Shown one piece after another: positions 1 to 5,086 of a DNA stretch of 10,713 nucleotides; positions within the stretch are counted from its first letter, which is position 1, and the number at the start of each line of letters is the position of its first letter. The translations under genes were made by a program, and so were the position numbers. The notes beneath the pieces were generated by a model that had not been told where the DNA came from, did not search any database, and saw only the letters and a program-made list of their open reading frames with translations. Origin of the DNA: Prochlorothrix sp035285005 (GTDB lineage Bacteria > Cyanobacteriota > Cyanobacteriia > Prochlorotrichales > Prochlorotrichaceae); the NCBI GenBank assembly GCA_035285005.1, contig JAYKIB010000023.1, positions 1 to 10,713 of the forward strand. The letters are read 5' to 3'.

Positions 1-1270
1 CAGTGGCGGCATCCCCGCTGGGTAAATCCTGGACAAAGTCCAAAATATGATGGGCCAGGGTGAGCTTTGTGCAGGGGGAAATCGCCTGTTGACGACCCGA
101 TCGATCCAGCATCACCGCCTGATTCCAGGGGCTGCCAAAGCCGACATCCCGCCGATCCACCGGGTTCGCCACGATCGCATCCAGACCCTTGCGCTGGAGT
201 TTCTCACGGGCCGGGGGCAGAATATCTCCCGTTTGGGCCGCAAAGCCGATGAGCCGCTGATGGGGTTGCTTTTGGCGGGCCAGGGCAGCAATGAGGTCCG
301 GGACCGGTTCCAGGGGGAGCTGCTCTGGCAGTTGGGCCTTGGGGAGCTTCGTGCCATGGTAAGTGCCAGGGCGGAGATCGGCCACCGCCGCCGCCATAAA
401 GACCCAATCCTGCCGGGGGAAGGCGTGTTGCAGGGCTTCCTCTAATTGGCTCGATCGCGTCACCCGCACACACTGCACCCCGGTTCCCTCCAGGGCTGCA
501 CTCAGGGTTTCGGTCTCCAAGCCCGTGCCCTGGATCAGGGTCACCTCTGCGCCGCGATGGGCCGCTGCCTGGGCCAGGGCCACACCCATCCGGCCCGTGG
601 CCGGGTTGCCCAAAAAGCGCACCGGATCCCAATATTCCTGGGTTCCCCCAGCGGTTACCAACACCCGTTGTCCCCGCCAATCCTGGATTCCCTGGTTCGC
701 CAGCAAGGACTCTAGCGCCGCCAGAATACTGACGGGTTCCGCCATCCGCCCTGCCCCCTGGCGATCGCAGGCCAGCAGCCCCGTCCCCGGTGCCAGCCCC
801 ACATAACGCGCCTGGTCCAAGAGGCTGTGCCAATGCTCTTGGACCACCGGCTGCTCCCACATATCGGTGTTCATCGCCGGGATGAGCAACACGGGGCAGC
901 GGGAGGCTAGGACCGTATTGGTGAGTAGGTTATCCGCAAACCCGAGGGCTAATTTAGCTAAGGTGTTGGCCGTGAGGGGGGCAATGACCAGGGCCTCGGC
1001 CCATTCCCCCAACTCGATGTGGAGCGGTCGCGGTGCTGATGCGGCCCAAAAATCTAAGTCGGTGTAGGCCCGGTGGCGACAGAGGGTACTGAGGGTGAGG
1101 GGGGTGATGAATTCTTGGGCGGTGTGGGTGAGCAGGGGACGCACCTGGGCACCGGCCTTGGCGAGGGTGGAGGCCACTGTACACAGTTTGTAGGCCGCGA
1201 TGCCACCGGTGATGCCGAGGAGAATGCGCCGATCGATCCAGGGGGTAGGAACGGGTTGCAGGGAATTCAT
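1..1270 (-). CDS. coaBC: Bifunctional phosphopantothenoylcysteine decarboxylase / phosphopantothenate-cysteine ligase CoaBC (3' end off the window)
   Basis: This enzyme carries out two coenzyme A steps: joining cysteine to 4'-phosphopantothenate (CoaB) and decarboxylating the product to 4'-phosphopantetheine (CoaC, FMN-dependent). I translated the minus strand from ATG at 1270 and it stays open for 423 codons to the window edge. The N-terminal CoaC flavoprotein has GITGGIAAYK (residues 19-28), His84 in HIELGEWAEA as the expected catalytic His, PAMNTDMW (131-138), and Cys168 in LLACDRQGAGRM. The C-terminal CoaB domain starts near residue 200 with LVTAGGTQEYWDPVRF, Asn222, AAAVADLRP (293-301) and Lys308/Lys311. 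Family length is about 400-420 residues, so only a few codons should be missing. The usual SSGKMG of CoaB reads ATGRMG here. No clear Shine-Dalgarno precedes the ATG. DUF2555 lies 54 bp upstream on the same strand, so co-transcription is likely. Family assignment is firm. Confidence 0.96.
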   Translation of the reverse strand, partial: MNSLQPVPTPWIDRRILLGITGGIAAYKLCTVASTLAKAGAQVRPLLTHTAQEFITPLTLSTLCRHRAYTDLDFWAASAPRPLHIELGEWAEALVIAPLTANTLAKLALGFADNLLTNTVLASRCPVLLIPAMNTDMWEQPVVQEHWHSLLDQARYVGLAPGTGLLACDRQGAGRMAEPVSILAALESLLANQGIQDWRGQRVLVTAGGTQEYWDPVRFLGNPATGRMGVALAQAAAHRGAEVTLIQGTGLETETLSAALEGTGVQCVRVTRSSQLEEALQHAFPRQDWVFMAAAVADLRPGTYHGTKLPKAQLPEQLPLEPVPDLIAALARQKQPHQRLIGFAAQTGDILPPAREKLQRKGLDAIVANPVDRRDVGFGSPWNQAVMLDRSGRQQAISPCTKLTLAHHILDFVQDLPSGDAAT

Positions 1271-1288
1271 AGAGAACCCATCAAAAAT

Positions 1289-1328
1289 GTGAGTTAGCTC
1301 AACTTATTAGATCAATCCTGTGAGTTAG
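1289..1328. repeat. 10-bp direct repeat between DUF2555 and coaBC
   Basis: TGTGAGTTAG occurs at 1289-1298 and again at 1319-1328, 30 bp apart. The second copy overlaps the DUF2555 stop codon. It lies in the short spacer just ahead of coaBC. It may be a chance match or a protein-binding pair; nothing else in the sequence decides. Confidence 0.35.
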
Positions 1329-1561
1329 GACTCGTCAAAGTCCTCTAGATCCAGTAAGTACAGGTAAGGTTCGGCTAATTCCGGACGTTGAAAGGCGATC
1401 GCCCGAAGTAGATGCCAATCCTGCAAACTTTCAAAGGCGGAGCTGTAGTTATCCGTTTCTAGGCGTTCCGCCAACTGGGCCACCTCATCTGCGGTGACCT
1501 GGGCAATGGCGTCAGGGGTGAGGGCTGGGGTCGTCGTAGGGGTGGAGGCATCGGGGGACAT
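1325..1561 (-). CDS. DUF2555 family small protein
   Basis: A 78-residue protein of the cyanobacterial DUF2555 family, which has no established function. The recognisable core is the C-terminal part: an acidic helix-like segment VTADEVAQLAERLE (about residues 21-34), then DNYSSAFESLQDWHLLRAIA and the ending PELAEPYLYLLDLEDFDES. The first 20 residues are Thr/Pro-rich and look disordered. I start it at ATG 1559-1561 because GGAG stands about seven bases upstream and the length fits the family. The frame stays open to 1771, but that extra stretch is encoded by the 69-bp DNA repeat and is unlikely to be protein. No membrane segment or signal peptide is visible. It is followed after 54 bp by coaBC on the same strand, so the two are probably transcribed together. 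A role near coenzyme A metabolism is only a guess from position. Confidence 0.88.
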   Translation of the reverse strand: MSPDASTPTTTPALTPDAIAQVTADEVAQLAERLETDNYSSAFESLQDWHLLRAIAFQRPELAEPYLYLLDLEDFDES

Positions 1562-1631
1562 GGGTTGCTCCAGTGGTACGGCAAGGGGAACCGGTCCTGA
1601 ATCTTCACGGTTCCCGGTTCTACTGTATCGT

Positions 1632-1700
1632 TGCCTGCGGTTTGCGATCGGACTTACCCACAATTCTTCAAGGGGTACCTCGATGAATCCCAACGCGAGG
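1632..1700. repeat. 69-bp direct repeat, copy 1
   Basis: Begins TGCCTGCGGTTTGCGATCGG and ends CCAACGCGAGG. By eye it is identical at every position to 1783-1851, with an offset of 151 bp. This copy is 71 bp upstream of the DUF2555 start, so it lies in that gene's leader or promoter region. It stops inside what is, in copy 2, the left arm of a long inverted repeat. Confidence 0.95.
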
Positions 1701-1734
1701 AAGTTAGCTCCCGCAGGACTCAGGGGTTGAGGGG

Positions 1735-1767
1735 GTGAAGGTGGGCGGCGCAGCCGCCCACCTTCAC
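1735..1767. repeat. Perfect 15-bp inverted repeat with 3-nt loop
   Basis: GTGAAGGTGGGCGGC (1735-1749) is followed by the loop GCA and then its exact reverse complement (1753-1767). TTGA and TCAA outside it could add four pairs across a GGGG bulge. It lies between the two 69-bp repeats, in a spacer where genes diverge on both sides, and has no T-run, so an ordinary gene-end terminator is unlikely. A small palindromic repeat element fits better. Confidence 0.9.
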
Positions 1768-1782
1768 TCAAGAATGGGTTTC

Positions 1783-1851
1783 TGCCTGCGGTTTGCGATC
1801 GGACTTACCCACAATTCTTCAAGGGGTACCTCGATGAATCCCAACGCGAGG
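1783..1851. repeat. 69-bp direct repeat, copy 2
   Basis: Second exact copy of the sequence at 1632-1700. Unlike copy 1 it runs straight into a longer inverted repeat (1845-1907), so copy 2 may be the more complete form of the element. The 82 bp between the copies holds the 15-bp palindrome. Confidence 0.95.
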
Positions 1852-1907
1852 GGCTGGGATCATTTAACCCTAGAGTGCCCTCAGAGTCGGGAACCCAGCC
1901 CCTCGCG
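1845..1907. repeat. 14-bp inverted repeat with 35-nt loop
   Basis: CGCGAGGGGCTGGG (1845-1858) is matched by its exact reverse complement CCCAGCCCCTCGCG (1894-1907). The loop is 35 nt and comparatively AT-rich. The left arm overlaps the last seven bases of 69-bp repeat copy 2. Arms like these could be the ends of a short non-autonomous element or an RNA stem in a long leader. No flanking target duplication is evident. Confidence 0.85.
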
Positions 1908-1942
1908 CCTACAACTGGGGCGGGCGTGTCACGCTGATATCG

Positions 1943-1978
1943 CAAGAGTTCTCAAGAGTTCTACCGTCAATTTATGAT
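1943..1978 (+). promoter_or_regulatory. Possible promoter with a tandem 10-bp repeat
   Basis: CAAGAGTTCT occurs twice in perfect tandem (1943-1952, 1953-1962). TATGAT at 1973-1978 matches five of six positions of a sigma-70 -10 box. TTCTCA at 1949-1954, inside the repeat, is a weak -35 with an 18-bp spacer. If used, it would drive the SPFH gene with a leader of about 185 nt, and the tandem repeat would be a natural regulator site overlapping the -35. This is a prediction from matching only. Confidence 0.35.
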
Positions 1979-2168
1979 ACGCCCGAGCTGTTTTGGGCTT
2001 GGCTAGGCGAGCGGCTCCCCTGCACCCGATCGCCTGGATTCACGGGATTCAATAGAGATCCCTAGGGGGCAGAGCAATTCTGGAACCGGTTTGGTAGGCT
2101 AGGAGCGATGGTGACGATCGTGGCCGATCGCGATCGTCTGGTTTGGTTTTGATCTCGAAGGAAAATCC

Positions 2169-3008
2169 ATGCGCCAACAGAACGGAGAACTGATGGTGGC
2201 CGGGGGTCTAGTGATTGCCGGTCTCATTGTGGCAGCGAGCTTTGGAAGCTCCGCTTTTGAAATTCTGCCCGAAGGCACCGAGGGAGTCCGGGTCTTCAAC
2301 GGTAAGGCAGGCCAGGTGGTGGGACCGGGTTTCCACTTCAAAACCCCGGTGCTGGCCGACATTATCCCCTTCGATACCACCGTCCAAACCTATGATCCGC
2401 CCCCAATTCGCATCCCCACCCAGGAACAGGCCGGCATTGAACTGGATGCGGCGGTGATTTGGCGCATGAGTCCCGGCAGCAGCACGGTGGTTTATCGTAA
2501 CTACCAAACCCTGGAACGGTTGGCCCAGGCCACAATCCAGCGGGAACTGCCCACCGCCATCAACTCCGTGACGGCCCAATATCCCTTTTCGGACTTGACC
2601 TCACGGCGCACCGAAATTCAGTCGGCGATCGAGAGCCAACTGCGGGCCCAACTCCAGGAAATTGACGCCCCGATCGCGGAGGTTAATGTCAATCTTCAGA
2701 ACTTTATTTTCCCCGAGGCCATTACCCAGGCCATTCAGCAGAAGCTAGAGCAGGAACAGCTGACCCAAAAGGCCCAACTGGAACTGCAACGGGTCCGGGC
2801 CGAGGCCGAGGCGAAGGTGGCCGCTGCGGAAGGGGAAGCCCGCGCCAATAGTGCCCTCAGCACGGCGATTACGCCGGAATTGCTGCAACTGCGACAGTTG
2901 GAAGTCCAGCAGCAAATGATTGAGCGTTGGGATGGGGTGATGCCGGTCTATGTGGGCAGCGGCAATGAGTTAATTAGTTTGCCCCAGCCGCCGGTCCCAT
3001 CGCGATAG
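2169..3008 (+). CDS. Prohibitin-like SPFH/Band 7 membrane protein
   Basis: A 279-residue member of the stomatin/prohibitin/flotillin superfamily, closest in layout to prohibitins. These proteins form large ring-like assemblies in membranes and act as scaffolds, often with FtsH-type proteases. Residues 9-28 form a hydrophobic signal anchor (LMVAGGLVIAGLIVAASF). The Band 7 domain follows from about residue 30, with ILPEGTEGVRVFNGK and GPGFHFKTPVLADIIPFD near its start and the LQEIDAPIAEVNVNLQNFIFPEAIT segment, typical of the family, near its end. A charged coiled coil (about 188-230, rich in Gln, Glu and Ala) comes next, then a short tail ending in Pro residues. AAGGAAA seven bases before ATG 2169 is a good ribosome binding site. 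Length matches the family. The gene stands alone and converges on the ABC ATPase gene. Its partner in this cell cannot be told from the sequence. Confidence 0.93.
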   Translation: MRQQNGELMVAGGLVIAGLIVAASFGSSAFEILPEGTEGVRVFNGKAGQVVGPGFHFKTPVLADIIPFDTTVQTYDPPPIRIPTQEQAGIELDAAVIWRMSPGSSTVVYRNYQTLERLAQATIQRELPTAINSVTAQYPFSDLTSRRTEIQSAIESQLRAQLQEIDAPIAEVNVNLQNFIFPEAITQAIQQKLEQEQLTQKAQLELQRVRAEAEAKVAAAEGEARANSALSTAITPELLQLRQLEVQQQMIERWDGVMPVYVGSGNELISLPQPPVPSR

Positions 3009-3067
3009 GGTGAGCGATGGGGGGGCTAATGCCTTGGTGAGCTTGGGCCGACTCGACCTAGGCACCT

Positions 3068-3086
3068 CGAAAAAGCAAAGTTTTCG
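3068..3086. repeat. Small AT-rich hairpin after the SPFH gene
   Basis: CGAAAA (3068-3073) and TTTTCG (3081-3086) pair across a 7-nt loop, 60 bp past the SPFH stop codon. On the plus strand it could help end SPFH transcription, but the stem is short and weak and no T-run follows beyond the stem itself. Confidence 0.35.
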
Positions 3087-3101
3087 CCCAGTGACCCACG
3101 C

Positions 3102-3148
3102 AAAAATCAGGGCTGTTCGCTCGATGCTGGAGTGGGATGGCGACAGCC
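3102..3148 (-). terminator. Intrinsic terminator of the ABC ATPase gene
   Basis: Read on the minus strand, GGCTGTCGC (3148-3140) pairs with GCGAACAGCC (3120-3111) as a nine-pair GC-rich stem with one bulged A, over a 19-nt loop. CTGATTTTTG follows, giving the T-run at 3106-3102. The stem starts three bases past the stop codon of the ATPase gene at 3151, which is where a rho-independent terminator belongs. Confidence 0.7.
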
Positions 3149-3150
3149 GC

Positions 3151-4275
3151 TTACCCCGGCTCCTGGCTCACTGGCCCCCGTCGCCCCAAGGGAATGCAGA
3201 GCGGCGACTGGCTCACCGGATCCGTCATGATGTGGCAGGCGAGCCCGAACACCGTTTCCACCAACTCGGGTGTCATCACCTCCGTCGGTGGCCCCTCCCG
3301 ATGGAGACAACCCTGGTGGAGGACGACCAGTCGATCGCCATACCGACAGGCTTGATTGAGGTCATGCAGGACCACGGCGATCGTGCGCCCCTCCTCCTGT
3401 TTCAGCTCCCGCAGCAGTTCTAAGACCTCAATCTGATGGGCCAAATCTAAAAACGTCGTTGGCTCATCCAATAGCAAAATCGGGGTTTCCTGGGCCAGGG
3501 CTAGGGCAATCCAGGCCCGCTGGCGTTGTCCCCCCGACAGGGTCTCCAGGGGGCGATCGGCCAGCCTTTGGAGACGAGTCCGATCGAGGGCACGATCAAC
3601 CGCCACCGTATCCGCCTCTGACCAGGACTGCCACCAGGTTTGGTAGGGATAGCGGCCCTGGGCCACCAATTCCCGTACCGTCAGCCCTGCGGGAGCCTGG
3701 GGATCCTGGGGCAAAATCCCCAACTGCTGGGCCACCACCTTGGCCGGTTGGTGGTGGATCGATCGCCCATCGAGGTACACGCTCCCCACCTGGGGCGGCA
3801 ACAGTCGCGCCAACCCCCGCAATACCGTAGACTTGCCGCAGCCATTGGGACCGACCAGCACCGTGATTTGCTGGGGGGCTAGGGTAAAGTTGAAATTCTG
3901 GACGATCGGACTGGATGGGGGGCGATCGGCGCTGCGCCTGGGGGCGTTCCCGTAGGTGAGGGTAAGGTTTTCGGTCCAGAGTTGGGGGGACTGGGCGGTG
4001 GGAGCGGGGGTGGGTGGAGCAGCGGGATCGGTCAATGGGGCGGGAGCGGGGTTGGAAGCTGGGGGCGTGGGAACGGGAGGGGTAATGGAATCGGCGTGAT
4101 CAATGGGGTGATCCGGTGGGGGCTGACCGTCGGGGGCGCGATCGGCAGTGATGGGGTATCGCACCGGATGGGTAAGGCGAGTCGAGGCCTGCTCTTGGGG
4201 GGCAGCGGGGGGAGCACTTCCCAGCGGGGTTATGCGGAATCGGTGGGTTGCTATCGCATCGAATGCAGAGTTCAT
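3151..4275 (-). CDS. ABC importer ATP-binding protein, FecE/FhuC-like (iron-siderophore/cobalamin type), with proline-rich N-terminal extension
   Basis: The ATPase subunit of a type II ABC importer, the class that takes up ferric siderophores, haem or cobalamin. Numbered from ATG 4275, the domain begins about residue 99 (LWTENLTLTYG). It shows Walker A GPNGCGKST (142-150), Q-loop Gln190 in ILPQDPQAP, signature LSGGQRQRAW (246-255), Walker B ILLLDEPTTFLD (266-277) with Glu271, and switch His304 in VVLHDLNQA. ARLLPPQVGSVYLDG and ELVAQGRYPYQ are typical of the FecE/FhuC group. The core is about 270 residues, the usual length. The first 98 residues contain 25 prolines and look disordered, which is unusual. 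No Shine-Dalgarno is seen before ATG 4275, and in-frame GTG (codon 38) or TTG (codon 81) starts would remove part of the extension, so the start is uncertain. No permease or binding-protein gene is adjacent, so the substrate is inferred from family only. Confidence 0.88.
   Translation of the reverse strand: MNSAFDAIATHRFRITPLGSAPPAAPQEQASTRLTHPVRYPITADRAPDGQPPPDHPIDHADSITPPVPTPPASNPAPAPLTDPAAPPTPAPTAQSPQLWTENLTLTYGNAPRRSADRPPSSPIVQNFNFTLAPQQITVLVGPNGCGKSTVLRGLARLLPPQVGSVYLDGRSIHHQPAKVVAQQLGILPQDPQAPAGLTVRELVAQGRYPYQTWWQSWSEADTVAVDRALDRTRLQRLADRPLETLSGGQRQRAWIALALAQETPILLLDEPTTFLDLAHQIEVLELLRELKQEEGRTIAVVLHDLNQACRYGDRLVVLHQGCLHREGPPTEVMTPELVETVFGLACHIMTDPVSQSPLCIPLGRRGPVSQEPG
3984..4014 (+). 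other. G-quadruplex-type motif inside the ABC ATPase gene
   Basis: Five runs of three or more G (3984-3989, 3993-3995, 4000-4002, 4006-4010, 4012-4014) are separated by loops of 3, 4, 3 and 1 bases, fitting the usual G3+N1-7 pattern. The G-rich strand is the template strand of the gene, in the part encoding the proline-rich extension (CCC codons). Folding is predicted only. Confidence 0.6.
4061..4082 (+). other. Second G-quadruplex-type motif in the same tract
   Basis: Four G runs (4061-4065, 4069-4071, 4075-4077, 4079-4082) have loops of 3, 3 and 1 bases. Further G runs lie at 4037-4051. Like the first motif it is on the template strand of the proline-rich coding segment. Short loops make it the better of the two candidates. 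Confidence 0.6.
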
Positions 4276-4359
4276 GGGGCAGGGTGAGTCGGGAACTGGC
4301 GTGGCGAGGCGGCTTAGTGGCAGAGGATATGCGGACTGACTCTCTTTGTTCTTGCTGGC

Positions 4360-4376
4360 GCGGAGTACAACTCCGC
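4360..4376. repeat. Perfect 7-bp palindromic hairpin with 3-nt loop
   Basis: GCGGAGT (4360-4366), loop ACA, ACTCCGC (4370-4376). It lies about 85 bp upstream of the ABC ATPase ATG and could be in its leader. Its design, exact arms around a 3-nt loop, is like the larger palindrome at 1735-1767, though the sequence differs. Confidence 0.6.
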
Positions 4377-4446
4377 CTCCCGGGGCTGCTTCTGCCTAAA
4401 TATTCCGGCACAGCACTCCCCAGCATCGTCATCCTAACCCATCGCA

Positions 4447-4486
4447 CCAGACCGGTTTGTTAGGACCCAGACCGGTTTGTTAAGAC
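4447..4486. repeat. Tandem 20-bp repeat, two copies
   Basis: CCAGACCGGTTTGTTAGGAC (4447-4466) is followed directly by the same 20 bases with one change, G to A at the 17th position (4467-4486). Head-to-tail 20-bp units are a spacing of roughly two helical turns, which would suit a repeated protein-binding site. It may equally be a neutral duplication. Confidence 0.85.
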
Positions 4487-4494
4487 ATTATGAG

Positions 4495-4582
4495 GCTAGG
4501 ATCCTCGGTGTCAGGCCAGGATCCTCGGCTTCCAAGCCCACCGCAACAGCCTGCTACATCAAAGAAGCTAGGATCCTCGGTG
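4495..4582. repeat. Three copies of AGGATCCTCGG
   Basis: AGGATCCTCGG occurs at 4498-4508, 4518-4528 and 4570-4580. The first and third copies share a longer exact match, GCTAGGATCCTCGGTG (4495-4510 and 4567-4582). The core AGGATCCT is itself a palindrome. The cluster begins nine bases after the 20-bp tandem repeat. Reading through it gives repeated ARILG peptides, so any open frame here is a by-product of the repeats. Confidence 0.85.
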
Positions 4583-4859
4583 CAGCCGACGGGGAGCGGG
4601 TGAGGTCAGCCGTCTCCGTGGTAGCGGGGATGCCAGCTTTGGTCTTGTCCGCCGCAGTGGGGTTCTGGCGATCGGGTCAGCAACCGTCTGTTGCGGTGGG
4701 GCTGCGCGCTAGCCTTCCCACGGGCGCAGGGCCACTCCCCCAGCGGGCTGTCCGGGGGTCGCTGGCAATGGGGAGCTGCCATCCCTACAAAAAATCCGCT
4801 GATTGCGGCAAGATTGACTGCATAGTAGTTAGATAGTGGTTAGACTGATAAAGCACAGG

Positions 4860-4890
4860 CGATCGGGACTCAACGTCTCGTCCCCGATCG
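4860..4890. repeat. Hairpin with HIP1-like arms upstream of the HD-type gene
   Basis: CGATCGGGAC (4860-4869) pairs with GTCCCCGATCG (4880-4890), giving ten pairs with one bulged C over a 10-nt loop. No T-run follows. It lies about 200 bp before the GTG start of the downstream gene. Confidence 0.5.
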
Positions 4891-5086
4891 ATGATCGCGT
4901 CAGGTGCGCCCATGCCCCTGCGTCGGGCTAGGGTCCGTTGGCTGGGTAATAAAACAACGGGGGACCTCGATGCGTTGGGTTGGGTGGCGTCGCTGCCTAC
5001 CCCAAACCCTGATTCTTGCGCGGGCTATTGCCCCAGATGTCGAGGTGCCCAACGATGTGTCCCTTACAGGAAGGTAAGCAGGGCGA

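Larger units (their letters stand above)
4276..5086. other. Divergent 811-bp spacer without a convincing gene
   Basis: This region separates the 5' ends of the ABC ATPase gene (minus) and the HD-type gene (plus), so promoters for both should lie here. It holds several short repeats and hairpins, listed separately. Open frames exist (for example plus 4477-4836, from a TTG), but they are made largely of repeats, have no ribosome binding site, and resemble no family I know. From about 4583 to 4859 I see only minor stems, such as GCAAC/GTTGC at 4680-4694. An imperfect stem lies at 4977-5009 (GGGTTGGGTGGC against GCCTACCCCAAACCC). I could not place a confident promoter. Confidence 0.6.

Noticed and set aside
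204..860. Long minus-strand open frame (218 codons) inside coaBC
   Set aside because: It overlaps the clear coaBC frame, is Gly/Pro-rich and has no recognisable motif; it is a GC-rich shadow.
1562..1771. N-terminal extension of the DUF2555 protein
   Set aside because: It is encoded by the 69-bp DNA repeat, while a good ribosome binding site and family length support ATG at 1561.
4477..4836. 119-codon plus-strand open frame from TTG
   Set aside because: It has no ribosome binding site or known domain, and its start is made of the AGGATCCTCGG repeats; not supported as a gene.
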